Assembly (NCBI RefSeq): GCF_964019765.1
Contig: NZ_OZ026461.1
Span: forward strand, 806,001 to 870,000
Direction: 5' to 3'
DNA: 64,000 nt
Source of the DNA: Spiroplasma endosymbiont of Panorpa germanica
GTDB lineage: Bacteria; Bacillota_I; Bacilli_A; Mycoplasmatales; Mycoplasmataceae
This document shows positions 23,001 through 33,186 of the stretch, in pieces. The first letter of the stretch is position 1. The number at the start of each line of letters is the position of its first letter. The notes below the pieces were generated by a model that searched no databases, had not been told where the DNA came from, and was given only the letters and a program-made list of their open reading frames with translations. Position numbers and translations under genes: made by a program.

Positions 23001-23293
23001 TAATTCTTTATTTCTGCTGGAATAACAACCGCTCTTGTGCGATCTTTTCCAAATTTTTGATATTTAACGATACCTGAAACTAAAGCGAATAGAGTGTCAT
23101 CTCCACCACGACCAACATTTTGACCAGGGTGAATTTTTGTTCCTCTTTGTCTAAAAATGATTGAACCCGCATTAGCAAATTGACCGTCAGCTTTTTTAGC
23201 TCCCAATCTTTTTGATTCAGAATCTCGACCGTTTCTTGTTGACCCTACTCCTTTTTTAGAAGCAAAGAACTGTAAACCTAATAGAAAACGCAT
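23000..23293 (-). CDS. rpmA: 50S ribosomal protein L27, with Prp-cleaved N-terminal extension
   Basis: Large-subunit ribosomal protein near the peptidyl-transferase centre. The 97-residue precursor begins [20 protein letters not shown]: the LQFFA|SKKG motif is the cleavage site recognised by the cysteine protease Prp in Firmicutes, and the mature protein starts at Ser after Ala. The remainder has the typical [14 protein letters not shown] and [14 protein letters not shown]. It follows prp directly with 1 base between them. Confidence 0.97.
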   Translation of the reverse strand: MRFLLGLQFFASKKGVGSTRNGRDSESKRLGAKKADGQFANAGSIIFRQRGTKIHPGQNVGRGGDDTLFALVSGIVKYQKFGKDRTRAVVIPAEIKN

Positions 23294-23294
23294 A

Positions 23295-23609
23295 TTAATC
23301 GACCTCCTTTAAAGTAATATTTTTTGGATATTGAAATTCAATTGTTTTTAATTGTAAAATCATAAACTCACAAATCAATTGAATATCCTTGTTTGATAAA
23401 TTATTAATTTTAATAATAACCTCATTATCTAAAACTTCTAAATTAGTCTCGCTTTGAAACAGTTGGTCTAAACCGTTCAAGGAACCGTTTATAATAGCTG
23501 ATACCCCAGCGCATACTAAGTCTTTTCCAAATTGATCTGCTTGCGCGTGACCCTTAATGGAAATGTTCTCGTAATTTTGGTTGTTTTTTTTGATTAAAAC
23601 TTTAATCAT
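23295..23609 (-). CDS. prp: Ribosomal-processing cysteine protease Prp
   Basis: Removes the N-terminal extension of L27. The 104-residue protein carries the catalytic His in [12 protein letters not shown] and the Cys in VCAGVSAI, the two conserved Prp residues. It sits between rplU and rpmA exactly as in Firmicutes (rplU-prp-rpmA), with 5 bases to rplU and 1 base to rpmA. Length is typical. Confidence 0.93.
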   Translation of the reverse strand: MIKVLIKKNNQNYENISIKGHAQADQFGKDLVCAGVSAIINGSLNGLDQLFQSETNLEVLDNEVIIKINNLSNKDIQLICEFMILQLKTIEFQYPKNITLKEVD

Positions 23610-23614
23610 TATAA

Positions 23615-23959
23615 TTATGCAGCCTCATCATTTGATGGACTAGCAGCTTTTGAAGAACCTTTGGCTTGAATAGAATCAATTTTAACTTTTGTAAAAGGTT
23701 GGCGGTGCCCGTAAACTTTATTTACATTCTTTTTCGGGTGGTATCTAACAACACGTAATTTTTTCTCTTTACCTTGTTTGATAATTGTCCCTTTTACAGT
23801 AGCTCCATTTAAATAAGGTGTTCCTACTTGACCATCGATCATTAGGATTTCATTAAATGTGAAAACAGAACCTTCTTCTCCTAAGATTTTTTCAATAAAA
23901 ATTTCATCACCGGGTTGAACTTTAATTTGTTTTCCCCCTGTTTTTAAAATTGCAAACAT
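23615..23959 (-). CDS. rplU: 50S ribosomal protein L21
   Basis: Large-subunit ribosomal protein of 114 residues: MFAILKTGGKQIKVQPGDEIFIEKI at the N-terminus, VVRYHPKKNVNKVYGHRQPFTKVKI later, then a short low-complexity tail (KAASPSNDEAA). The true start is the ATG complementing 23957-23959, preceded by AAGGAG; a longer upstream open frame is the L21 leader RNA rather than protein. Confidence 0.97.
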   Translation of the reverse strand: MFAILKTGGKQIKVQPGDEIFIEKILGEEGSVFTFNEILMIDGQVGTPYLNGATVKGTIIKQGKEKKLRVVRYHPKKNVNKVYGHRQPFTKVKIDSIQAKGSSKAASPSNDEAA

Positions 23960-24052
23960 TTCTAAAATCTCCTTCAGTATAGACTCGCCTTGTACGTGAG
24001 TTTTAAACTTCTTTATAACGCACAAAAGAGCGGTTGAAACTGTCAACCTCAT
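23960..24052 (-). ncRNA. L21 leader, structured 5' region of rplU
   Basis: The approximately 95-base leader contains a hairpin with stem actcgc/gtgagt-type arms at 23983-23988 and 23996-24001, just ahead of the SD GAAGGAG. This layout matches the L21 leader of Firmicutes, thought to mediate autoregulation. It is read through by a non-genuine open frame. Assignment rests on position and visible hairpin only. Confidence 0.55.
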
Positions 24053-24054
24053 TA

Positions 24055-24083
24055 ATTATATACACTTGCAATAATTTTTGCAA
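24055..24083 (-). promoter_or_regulatory. Promoter of rplU-prp-rpmA
   Basis: Minus-strand -35 TTGCAA (24078-24083), 17-base spacer, -10 TATAAT (24055-24060), placed so that transcription begins at the L21 leader. Confidence 0.7.
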
Positions 24084-24100
24084 GGCATTAAATTAACATT

Positions 24101-24817
24101 TTATATTAAACTAGCAGCTTCTTCATCCACAATAACAGTTACATCTTTGTGATTTTTTAGTACTGTACAAGGTCAATTAATTGATATATTTCCGTTTACC
24201 AGCTGTTTTATGGCTTCAGCTTTATTTTTTCCAATTGCAATTAAAACGATTTTTTTAGCGCTCATTATTGAATTTAGACCCATTGAAATTGCTTGTTTTG
24301 GCACTTCATCAATTGAGGCAAAAAATCTTGAATTAACATCAATTGTTTCTTGAGCTAAGTCTACAATTGAAGTCATTGAATCAAAACTTGTCCCTGGTTC
24401 ATTAAAACCGATGTGGCCATTAGTTCCAATTCCTAGTAATTGTAAATCAATTCCTCCATTTTCAGCAATTAATTTATCATATGCTTCTGGGCTTTTGTTG
24501 TTTATCCCGTTTGGAACGTGTGTATTTTTAATGTTAATATTCACTTTTGTGAACAATTTTTCGTCCATAAAATAACGATATGATTTTTTATGTGTTGGCT
24601 CTAAACCTACATATTCATCTAGGTTGAAAGTTTTCACCTTTGATCAGTCTGTCTTATTTTTTTTAAAATCTTCAATTAAATACTCATAAGTTGACTCTGG
24701 AGTACTTCCTGTTGCTAATCCCAAAACTATATTTGGATTTGAGTGGATGTTTTCTAAAATGAATTCAGCTGTCATTTTTCCCACTTCTTTGTTGTTTAAA
24801 ACTTTAATTACTTTCAT
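24101..24817 (-). CDS. nagB: Glucosamine-6-phosphate deaminase
   Basis: Converts glucosamine-6-phosphate to fructose-6-phosphate and ammonia, feeding amino sugars into glycolysis. The 238-residue protein has LATGSTPESTYEYL, the active-site FNLDEYVGL (Asp), GIGTNGHIGFNEPGTSF (His/Glu) and the final segment VDEEAASLI. Two TGA Trp codons are used. The start ATG complements 24815-24817. No nagA or PTS gene is adjacent. Confidence 0.95.
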
Positions 24818-24886
24818 AAATTCCCCTTTGTTATAGAATAATATTACCTTTTTAATCCTAATTAAAAAAGGGGTTTTCTCACTTTT

Positions 24887-25153
24887 TTAAAAAACTATTA
24901 AATTATTATAACTAGCGTTCAAACTTTCGGCTTTAATTTTTTCTGAGTTGTCCCAAGTTGTTGAAAAAGCCTTAGTTTTATAACTCCCTGAAACCGCATT
25001 TGTGCCGTGCATAAACATGAAAGTAATCCCAGCAATTGTTGAAATTAAGTCAGTGACACCGCTAATGATGCTTCCGATTCCAGAAAAAACCGCTCCACTT
25101 AATCCTGCCCCAGCAATAACCTCGCTACATTCAAGAAAATTCAATTCTTTAAT
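24887..25153 (-). CDS. Small hydrophobic bacteriocin-like peptide, non-ATG start
   Basis: No ATG exists. The best start by SD spacing is an ATT complementing 25151-25153, 3-8 bases after GGGGTGAT; the alternative is a TTG at 25144. From ATT the product is 88 residues, starting MKELNFLECSEVIAGAG, which looks like a short charged leader ending in a Gly-Ala/Gly pair. It is followed by a Gly-rich hydrophobic core with many GxxxG spacings (LSGAVFSGIGSIISG, about residues 18-50) and a polar C-terminal tail. This resembles double-glycine-leader class II bacteriocin precursors, but no transporter/peptidase is nearby. It could also be an ordinary small membrane protein. Confidence 0.5.
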   Translation of the reverse strand: MKELNFLECSEVIAGAGLSGAVFSGIGSIISGVTDLISTIAGITFMFMHGTNAVSGSYKTKAFSTTWDNSEKIKAESLNASYNNLIVF

Positions 25154-25195
25154 AATATCACCCCGAATTAAATTCGTTTAAAATAATGTCCGACC

Positions 25196-26068
25196 CTATT
25201 TTTTATGAAATAAGTCGTATAATTTATTTTTATTTAGACCAAAATCCTTAGCAACTTTGATAATAGCTGATTTGGTATTTAAACCATTATTCTTTTCAAG
25301 AATTACCTTTTGAATTTGCTCTTCATCACTCATTGAATCATTATTATCACTAATTTGAGGAATTATAGTCACAACAAATTCCCCCTTTTCAATCAAGAGA
25401 TTCTGATTTAAGTACTCATTAATTTCGCTCCCAATCAATCAAACAAATTCCTCATTTATTTTGGTAATTTCACGAGCAATAACAATTTTGGATTGTGGGC
25501 CAATATTTTGAGATAGAAATAATAAGGTTGACTTTATTCTATGAACCGACTCATAAAAAGTGTATGCTGTATTTTCTTCAAAGCCTTTGATTATCAATTC
25601 CTGATTACTTTGTTTTTGATCCCAAAATCCCAAAAAGACATTTTTGATACCAACAAACCCCGAGACAATCAGAGAATGAATATATGCAGGTCCAACATTA
25701 ACTGGTGCTAAATTAAAATCATCAAATATGTCTTCTTCAAAAAGACGTGAAAGTAAGTGAGCACCTGGATCACAAATCAAAGGTACCCCAGCATCTGAAA
25801 TAATTGCTATATTTTTATTTTGATTAATAGAGTCTTTAATTTTATCCAAACGACTTGATTCGTTAAATTTATGAAATGAGAAAAGCGACTTTTTGATTTC
25901 ATAGTGATTCAAAAAAATACTACTTGTTCGGGTATCTTCACAATAAATTTCATCCACTGATTTTAGAGTTCGAATCGCTCTAAAACTTACATCTTCTAGG
26001 TTTCCAATCGGAGTTCCTACCAAAAATATTGTTGGTTTTTTGTTCTTAAAAGTCTTCTGTATTTTCAT
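25196..26068 (-). CDS. rsmI: 16S rRNA 2'-O-ribose methyltransferase RsmI
   Basis: Methylates the 2'-hydroxyl of C1402 in 16S rRNA. The 290-residue protein has the tetrapyrrole-methylase fold: FLVGTPIGNLEDVSFRA at the N-terminus, EDTRTSSIFLNHY, IISDAGVPLICDPG (SAM binding) and YESVHRI. A TGA at 25439-25441 encodes Trp and hides the C-terminal domain in the standard code. Length is typical. It follows greA by 55 bases, with a terminator in between. Confidence 0.95.
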
Positions 26069-26080
26069 AAATCCTCCAAT

Positions 26081-26105
26081 AAAAAAACCTAATATGTTTA
26101 TTAGG
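26081..26105 (-). terminator. Intrinsic terminator of greA
   Basis: Stem cctaata/tattagg with a short loop and seven T on the minus strand, about 20 bases after the greA stop. Confidence 0.8.
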
Positions 26106-26123
26106 TGTAATTAAATATTTCAA

Positions 26124-26600
26124 TTATTTCACTGATTTTATAGTAATTTTGTAAGGTTCACGAACCTCTCTTACTTCAACAGTATCTCCGATTGAAAGTC
26201 CCAAAATAGCTTTGGCTAATGGAGACTCGTTTGAAATCATATTTTTAAAGGGGTCAGCTTCAATCGCACCCACAATTTTAAACTCAATTTCTGTTGAATT
26301 TTTAAGATTTTTAACAGTTACTACGCTACCAATTTTAACATCTCCAACACTTTTTTTAGTGCTGTCAATAACTTTTGCTTTTGAAATCATTGTTTCGACT
26401 TCTTTAATTCTAGCCTCAACCTCAGCTTGGCGATTTCGAGCTGCATCATAATCAGCATTTTCGCTTAAATCCCCTTGAGCACGAGCCTCAACTAATTCTT
26501 TAATAACATCTTTTCTTACTACGTTTATTAAGTTATCTAATTCTTTTTTTAAGTCTTCTAGACCCTCAGCAGTTAAAATAATTTCAGTTTTATCTATCAT
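26124..26600 (-). CDS. greA: Transcription elongation factor GreA
   Basis: Stimulates transcript cleavage by stalled RNA polymerase. The 158-residue protein has the N-terminal coiled coil with the acidic tip (QGDLSENADYDAARNRQ, residues 41-57, including the Asp/Glu pair) and the C-terminal FKBP-like domain (ESPLAKAILGLSIGDTVEV). Length is typical. The start ATG complements 26598-26600. Confidence 0.97.
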   Translation of the reverse strand: MIDKTEIILTAEGLEDLKKELDNLINVVRKDVIKELVEARAQGDLSENADYDAARNRQAEVEARIKEVETMISKAKVIDSTKKSVGDVKIGSVVTVKNLKNSTEIEFKIVGAIEADPFKNMISNESPLAKAILGLSIGDTVEVREVREPYKITIKSVK

Positions 26601-26683
26601 ATAATTCCCCTTTTTATTAACTATAACATTATATACGATTATTAAGCAATTTTAACAATTTTATCGGAAATCAGTATATGTTT

Positions 26684-26708
26684 TTATCCACACTTATTTT
26701 GTGGATAA
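26684..26708. promoter_or_regulatory. Inverted pair of perfect DnaA boxes
   Basis: TTATCCACA at 26684-26692 and its reverse complement TGTGGATAA at 26700-26708 match the canonical 9-base DnaA box exactly. They are separated by 7 bases, between greA and uvrC. The pair would also form a 9-bp hairpin, but neither strand has a T tract after it. Confidence 0.55.
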
Positions 26709-26709
26709 C

Positions 26710-28476
26710 TTACTTTAAATTTTCTATGTAGTCTATCAAATTATTATAGGCTTTTGGATTTTTAACTATTTTTTTTAACTCAATCTTGTCGGCCTGTTTT
26801 AATTCCTCTAAAGTGGGGTAAATGCTGCGTATTTTGTTTACAGTAACTTGTCCAATTAATGGTATTTGGGCTAAACCATCTTTTACCAAAGCGTTAGATT
26901 GATTATTCCTAAATCCTGAAATTGCAAAGTTATGCACACGATCTTGCATTTTTTTTAAAAAGTTGAAAAGTTGGCTTTGTTTTGAAATGATTAAATCTTG
27001 TTTGTTTAAGTCCAGAATATGGTCAGTATTATGGTGTTGGTCCTTCACTAATCCAATCACCGGGATTTGTAAATCTAATAATTCCAGTTGTGATTTAATT
27101 GCATTAACCTGAATAATTCCCCCATCGGCAATTATTAAATCTGGTAATTCTTGTTGCTCGCGTAGTCCTCGTTGAAAGCGTCGGTAAATCATATGCTGGA
27201 ATCTTTGATAATCTCCTTTTTTGGGAATATCAATATTGTACTTTCTAAAGTCGTTAAAACTAGGTTTACCACCCTTGAAAACTACCATAGCTCCAATAAC
27301 AAATTCGTCCAAGATATTTGCCACATCGAAGATTTCGATATGTTGTGGATAATTTGGAAGTTTCAAAGTTTCTTCAAGATTTTTTAAGATAGTTACTTCA
27401 TTGTTCAAAACTATTGTTTTAGCAAGTTTTGATTGGCGTAAGGCTTCCTTAGCATTTATCAATGCCAGATTTAATAACCTTTTTTCAGTCGGACTAACCA
27501 CAGTGGTAATCTTACCATTATAATTATTGGAAAATTCTTCAACATTTAAAGAATCGTCCACCAGGATGAAATCGGGAAGCATGTTTTTTGCATAAATTTG
27601 AGATAAATAAGACTCATGTAATTCATTTAAATTTTGACCTTCAAATTCTCCAACAAATTCATCTTTAAAAACCAATTTTCCTTGTCTGTAAAAAAGAATA
27701 GAGAAAGCAATTTTGTCTTCCTCTACGAAGAAAGCGATGACATCTTGATTTAAATTATCATTGAGTTCCACTTCCTGCTCGACTCTTGAAAAGTTTAAAT
27801 GCTCAATCAGTTTTTTGATTCTTCCAGCTTCTTCAAATTGAAGATTATCAGCTGCTTGAATCATTTTACTAGTTAACTTATTTTTTACCTCTTCACTACT
27901 ACTTCTAAAAAAATCATCAACATGATTGATTTTGTCTTGGTAATATTCTCAATTAACTTCTTGAAAACAAGCTCCCGAGCACTGTTGGATGTGATAATAC
28001 AAGCAAGGTTTACCCAAATTTCCCAAACATCTTCTTAAAGGATAAATCCTTTGCAACATCTTCAAAATCTCTCTAGCACTAGTCCCATCAGGAAGAGGTC
28101 CAAAACTTTTCAAAGAGTTTTTATCATACTTTCTTAAATATCGGTATTCTGGATCGGGCTCATTTGTGATCACAATATAAGGATATTGCTTATCATCATT
28201 TAAAACAATGTTAAATCTAGGCTTATATTTTTTAATTAAATTCTGTTCTAGAATTAAAGCCTCTTGCTCATTTTCTGTAATAATAGTTTTTATTTCATGG
28301 ATGTTTCGAACAAGCTGCATTGTCTTTATCCCACTTACTTTTTTAAAGTAACTTGAAACTCTACGACGAAGTCTTTTGGCTTTTCCCACATAAATAACTT
28401 TTCCCAAATTATTATAAAACAAGTAGCAGCCTGGATTTTCTGAAATTAGACTAAGCTGCTCTTCAACATTCTTCAT
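26710..28476 (-). CDS. uvrC: UvrABC excinuclease subunit C
   Basis: Makes the two incisions in nucleotide excision repair. The 588-residue protein has the GIY-YIG nuclease domain (GCYLFYNNLGKVIYVGKAKRL, residues 16-36), a cysteine-bearing region, the UvrB-binding UVR segment, the RNase H-like endonuclease core (LIIADGG, VGLVKDQHH with Asp/His) and the HhH domain (LAQIPLIGQVTVNKIRSIYPT). Joined by a TGA Trp (QEVNWEYYQD). It is 11 bases upstream of nothing on the same strand but follows the VWA gene by 11 bases, so expression may be linked. Confidence 0.96.
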
Positions 28477-28487
28477 TAGATTTCCTC

Positions 28488-30461
28488 CTAAAACTCAGAG
28501 ATTTGGCTTAACTTTCTAAGAGTTCTTTTATAATTACTTAAATCCTCAGGATCTAAATTTCAAACCGCACTAAAGTTTTTCAAAATCCCCATATTTGGAC
28601 TTTTACTTAAAACTAAAGCATGAAAACGCGTTTTACGTTCGATTTGTATTTTTTTAATCTCACGATATATTTCATCAGGAATTTCTTCACCAAGAAAATC
28701 TGAAATCATTAACACATCAGCATTTTGATACTCGCTAGTTGTCATAATTTCTAAAGCTTTTTGTAATGGTGTGGCAAAATCTGTTCCTCCATCTGAGAAA
28801 TTCATTGATAAGAAATCGTAAAGTAGTTTGATATCGCTGTGCATTGCTGTTAAATCTAATGAGTTGATATCAGTAGAGAATGTAATTAAATGGATACTAC
28901 GACGGTTACGATTAGCCAATGCGCCCATCATAATTGCTGTTGCCTTAGAAATCAATTCTGGATTTCCATGCATACTTCCCGAGATATCAATAATAAGTAT
29001 GATTGGTCCTCGTTTTTGTTCTTGACTTAAACTTCTTTGTTGTTTAATTCTTGAAAGTTCATTTTCATTCATAGTTTCAGTATTTTTGTAATCAAATGTT
29101 TGAAATTTTTGTTCCAAATACTTAACCATGAATAATTTTTTTAAGGCCGGTGTTTTTAAATAGGCTAATTCACTAGATAGGATTCGGTCTATATCTGATG
29201 ATAATTTCATACCCAAAATTTCTTCAGGATAATTTTGTTCTTCTATTTTTTGTTTCTTTTCAAACGATTTTTGAAGTCTTGATTTATCAAACTCTTGTTT
29301 TGCACCTGAAAGTTTTCCTAAGATTTCAAAAAGCCTTTTTAAAACAAGGTTGTTCTTAATCTCATCAGCTAATTTTATCATTAATTCCATTTCCTTCATC
29401 GAAACTTTAGTAAAATCTAAACCTCAAGCTGGACCATAAATATCTCTTATTGGTTGAGTTGTGTCAATGAAACTAATGAAACCGTTAATGTCACTTTTAA
29501 TTTCGCGAGCAACTTTATTTGCCCCTTCATTTATGTAAATAAAAATCTCTGATAAAAATTCATCATAAATATCTGATTCCAAAATTTCTATAATGTTATC
29601 GAAATTCTCTTTATTATCAATTTCAGTGTTTATTTTTTCCAATTCTTTTTCAACCGCTATTTTATTCGGTTCAAAAAGATCTGTGATTTGAGTTAAAGTC
29701 AAGTCAATGGTTGAATTATCAATAAAGTGATTTTGGGATATATTTTTTTCAACCACTTTTATATTGTTGACTATTTTTTCATTAGGTTTTAAATCACTAA
29801 TTATCTTAGTTCAATGATTATAGAATCCAATGATTGCTTCTCTAATTTTTCTACTCAATAAAAGATTTTCTTCTCCCTTTAAATGAAATAAATAGTCATT
29901 GTATTCAGGAAGGGTTTTCAAAAAATATATTTTTTTATCCAAATAATCGTAAGCAAGTTTTTTGGCTTTTTGTGTATACTTATCAATTTCACGATAATAG
30001 TTATCAAAATATATTTGAATTTTTTTATTAAAATCTTTTTCTAAATGTGCAAAAATATCACCAGTCGCATAACTGATCAAAACCTTGACTCAATCATCTA
30101 TTACATCTTCTTTGTAAATGCTTGGTAGGACATCAAAATCATGCAAAAAATAAGACTCATTTTTATGTAAATACTCTCTTGTTTCGTTGTGTTCATAAAC
30201 AAAGGTGGCGGCATTCATTTTTTCCAAATAATTTAAATCACTTTTAACTTTATTCTCCATCAAAAAGCGATGAATCAAAATTTCAAAATTACTAAATAAA
30301 ACTTCTAGTATTTCCTTCATTGTTTTTTTCTCAGAAGCGCTGGCTGCCTCAAAAAAATTCTGGTAATATTCTTGTTTGAATCAGTTCTTTTTGAAATTTG
30401 AAATTTGTAAAATTAAAGATTCGCTTATTTCAGACTCAATTTTTTGTTTAAAATTAATCAT
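28488..30461 (-). CDS. viaA: ViaA-like VWA-domain protein, partner of RavA
   Basis: A 657-residue protein. The C-terminal von Willebrand A domain (about residues 485-640) has an intact MIDAS: D492-x-S-x-S (DISGSMHG), a Thr/Asp in DGGTDFATPL, and MISDFLGEEIP. The domain aligns closely by eye with E. coli ViaA (GPIILI-D-SGSM, GGTD, ISDF, RFHAL). The N-terminal 480 residues are longer than in ViaA (483 residues in total) and not recognised. Four TGA Trp codons split it. Its ATG directly follows the ravA-like stop (TAAATG), giving tight coupling. It probably acts in a complex with the ATPase; the client is unknown. Confidence 0.82.
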
Positions 30462-31667
30462 TTAACCAACCATTTTCTGAAGCTTTGCAAACGATTTTTC
30501 AAAATCATTTCTAATTTCTACATCTACTCCGTCAATCCCATTAAAAGCTACAGGAAAGAAAACTGAACTGGCCTTTGTTAAAGTACTACGTTCTTGAGAA
30601 ATTCTCTTAAGAATTGATTTGTAGCGAGTCCCGATTTCTTTGGTATAGTTCCTGTCAGAAAAGTTATTTTTTAAAACATTTTTTACTTGAACCGTTAAAG
30701 ACTTAATTTCAGTTTCAGCTCAACTAGCTTCATTCTTGATACCAATTTCTTTATTCATTAATTCTTTGTAAATTAAATTGATTTCATTTCTTTCATTAAC
30801 GGTATTATTATTTAGTTTATTTCATAAAGTATGATTTACTACAAAAGTGTCAACCATCTCTACCTTATCTCTACCAGAACAGTGAGCGCTAACTTTCATT
30901 AGTCGAATAACTTTTTTTCAGCGACGATCTGAAATATATATTCCTGTCTTAGCTTCAATATTAGCTTTTAATTTATCAATAAAGGCGATAACTTCTTCTG
31001 ATAATGTTATGAATTGGCCTTTTTTACCATCAACTACTTCACTAATCTGAGTGATCATTTCTGGGGTAATTAAATCTTCTGCTTGAAGAGTCACATCCAA
31101 CTTTGCAGGGTTATAATTTACCATTTTCAATATATTGTCAAAATCTTTTATTGGGGTTATTTCATAGCGAATTAAAAATCGGTCATACAAAGCTTCTAGA
31201 CCTTGGTTTTCTTCGGGAAATTCATTGGAAGCTGAAATTAATAATTTCAGAGGAACGCGGTTTACCTTGTTACCATTTCTAAATTCTTTTTCGTTGATTA
31301 TTGTTAGTAAGGTATTTTGGATACTTGGACCTGCTTTTCAAATTTCATCAAGAAAAGCTACATCCGCACCTGGTAAATAACCTTCAGTTCTTCTAAAATA
31401 TTCTCCGTGTGTTAATTTATCTATGTCCAGGGGTCCAAAAATTTCATCTGGTGTTGAATACTTATTCATTAAATATTCAAAGATTTGACCATTTCTAATA
31501 ATATTTTTGACCAACTTAGCTAAATTGGATTTTCCTAATCCTGGTTTTCCATATAAAAAAATTGACTCTTCTGCAAACAGCGCTAAAAGCGTCAGATGAA
31601 TTGCCTCATCTCTTTCATATAAATTATTTGTTAAAAAAGTTATTAATTTCTCGATTTTATTTTTCAT
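30462..31667 (-). CDS. ravA: RavA-like MoxR-family AAA+ ATPase
   Basis: A 401-residue hexameric-type AAA+ ATPase. The sequence tracks E. coli RavA through the core: LYERDEAIHLTLLALFAEES, Walker A G-x4-GKS at residues 40-47, EYLMNKYSTPDEIFGPL, EGYLPGADVAFLDEI (Walker B 104-109), WKAGPSIQNTLLTIINEKEF and SASNEFPEENQGLEALYDRF. The RavA-specific triple-helical/LARA region is shorter (family about 500 residues). Tryptophans are TGA. It is the first gene of the ravA-viaA pair and follows proC by 37 bases. E. coli RavA acts on respiratory and lysine-decarboxylase complexes that mollicutes lack, so the target is an open question. Confidence 0.85.
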
Positions 31668-31704
31668 GTCTACCTCTTTTATTTATTATATATTTATAGG
31701 TAAT

Positions 31705-32529
31705 TTAAGTCAAAATACTGCTCAATTTTTCATCTTTTTTTAAGATAGCTTTAATAGCTTCCTTGACAATCAATTTGAAATCAGAATTATCAAAAACAGC
31801 AATCCCTTCCATAGTTGTTCCCCCTGGTGAAGTAACCTGTTTAATAATTTCATTAGGTTTTAAATCAGAATTTAAGTAATTTTTGAAAGTTCCTTCAAAT
31901 ACGCTTAAAAATAATTCCTTAACATTTAAATAGCCTAATTCCATTTCAGCAGCTAGATTTTCAAATAGCTCATAGAAATACAAAATCAATGCAGGAGAAC
32001 TCCCTGCCAAAGCAGCGAATTTTGAAAAATCACTTTCTTCTATTTTGTAAATGGCTCCAAACGCTTTTAAAAGCATCTCGATATTTATTAATTCAATTGG
32101 GCTCAATTCTCAACTAGAGCACCAAGCTGTTGCTGACTTATTTACATTAGCATTAATGTTCGGCATTATTCTAATGATTTTTTTAGACCCTTCTTTTAGT
32201 AAAAAACTATTAATTTTTTCAATCGACCAAGAGACAACCATTGAAATAATAATTTTTGAGCTATCAACAAAAGGACTGATTTGTCCTAGAACATTCAGCA
32301 TATCTTTTGGCTTTATTCCCAAAAAAATAACATCTGTTTTTTCCACTAATTCTTTTATACTATTCAGTGGTGTTGTTAAATTATTTTTTAAAAAACTTTC
32401 ACTAGTTTTTAAATTCCTATTAAATGTAAAAAGTTTGAAATCACCAAGTTTTTTATTATGTTTAATACCTTTAATTATGGCCATTCCCATATTTCCAGTT
32501 CCAATAAAACCAATATTTTTAATTGACAT
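31705..32529 (-). CDS. proC: Pyrroline-5-carboxylate reductase
   Basis: Reduces pyrroline-5-carboxylate to proline with NADPH. The 274-residue protein has the Rossmann start IKNIGFIGTGNMGMAIIKG, MPNINANVNKSATAW, and the C-terminal dimer domain with SPGGTTMEGIAVF (signature of ProC). One TGA Trp separates the two halves. No proA/proB genes are visible, so it may work in ornithine or arginine-derived proline synthesis (inference). It is followed by ravA and preceded by the degenerate ABC gene 5 bases away. Confidence 0.92.
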
Positions 32530-32534
32530 ATAAT

Positions 32535-33182
32535 TTAGCCCTCATCTCCATTTTCTTTATTCAAGTATATTGTTTTTGAAAAATTAATTTTAAATTGTTT
32601 TTTGCTTTCTTCATCTTTTAAAATTCTAATAATAAAAGCTGTTCCAGATTCATTTAGTTGGTGGATGCTTTTTGTTACAATATTAATTTCATCATGAGAA
32701 AAGTTATCTGAATCAAGATCTAGTAAAATTATTTCTGGATTATTCAACATAGCTATTAGCAAGGTTATCTTAAACTTTTGAATTTTACTTAATTTAAAAA
32801 TTTTAACAAATAATAAATCATCTATTTCAAAATAGCGAATTAGCTCCACTAGTTTTTCCTCTGATTCTTTTTTTGTAATTGATTTTAATTTCCCGCAATA
32901 TGAAAGATAATTTTGCAAAACCATTTTCTCTGGTAGCTTGTTTAAGTCTAAGACATAGCTAATCTTTTTAACTAGAGAGGCTTCAAAAACATTTAAACCA
33001 TTTAAGAAAATCCCTCCAGATTGAAAATTACTTTGACCTGAAATTATTTTGAGCATATTGCTCTCATCAATGTCAACAAGCTGATTTATAGATTTTTCCA
33101 TAATATAAAAGGAAATGTTTTCATAAAAAGAAGTTGCACCCCTTTTTTGAGTGATGTTATTTACAATAAGCAACTTTTCCAT
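32535..33182 (-). CDS. Degenerate ABC-transporter ATP-binding protein
   Basis: A 215-residue protein with the overall ABC fold but broken catalytic motifs. At the Walker A position residues 33-44 read NQLVDIDESNML with Glu40 in place of the Lys. The signature LSGGQ is LSKIQ (131-135). Walker B is IILLDLDSD with the catalytic Glu replaced by Leu156, and no switch His is evident. Segments such as LKIISG and NNPEIILLD still align. It lies 4 bases upstream of the permease gene, hence a probable transporter partner that may not hydrolyse ATP. Confidence 0.7.
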   Translation of the reverse strand: MEKLLIVNNITQKRGATSFYENISFYIMEKSINQLVDIDESNMLKIISGQSNFQSGGIFLNGLNVFEASLVKKISYVLDLNKLPEKMVLQNYLSYCGKLKSITKKESEEKLVELIRYFEIDDLLFVKIFKLSKIQKFKITLLIAMLNNPEIILLDLDSDNFSHDEINIVTKSIHQLNESGTAFIIRILKDEESKKQFKINFSKTIYLNKENGDEG

Positions 33183-33186
33183 GAAC

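Noticed and set aside
23959-24052. Longer L21 protein starting upstream
   Set aside because: The upstream residues do not match L21; the sequence forms a leader hairpin and SD, and the ATG at 23959 fits the family start.
26684-26708. Terminator of uvrC
   Set aside because: The palindrome has no T tract after it on the minus strand, whereas it matches the DnaA box exactly.
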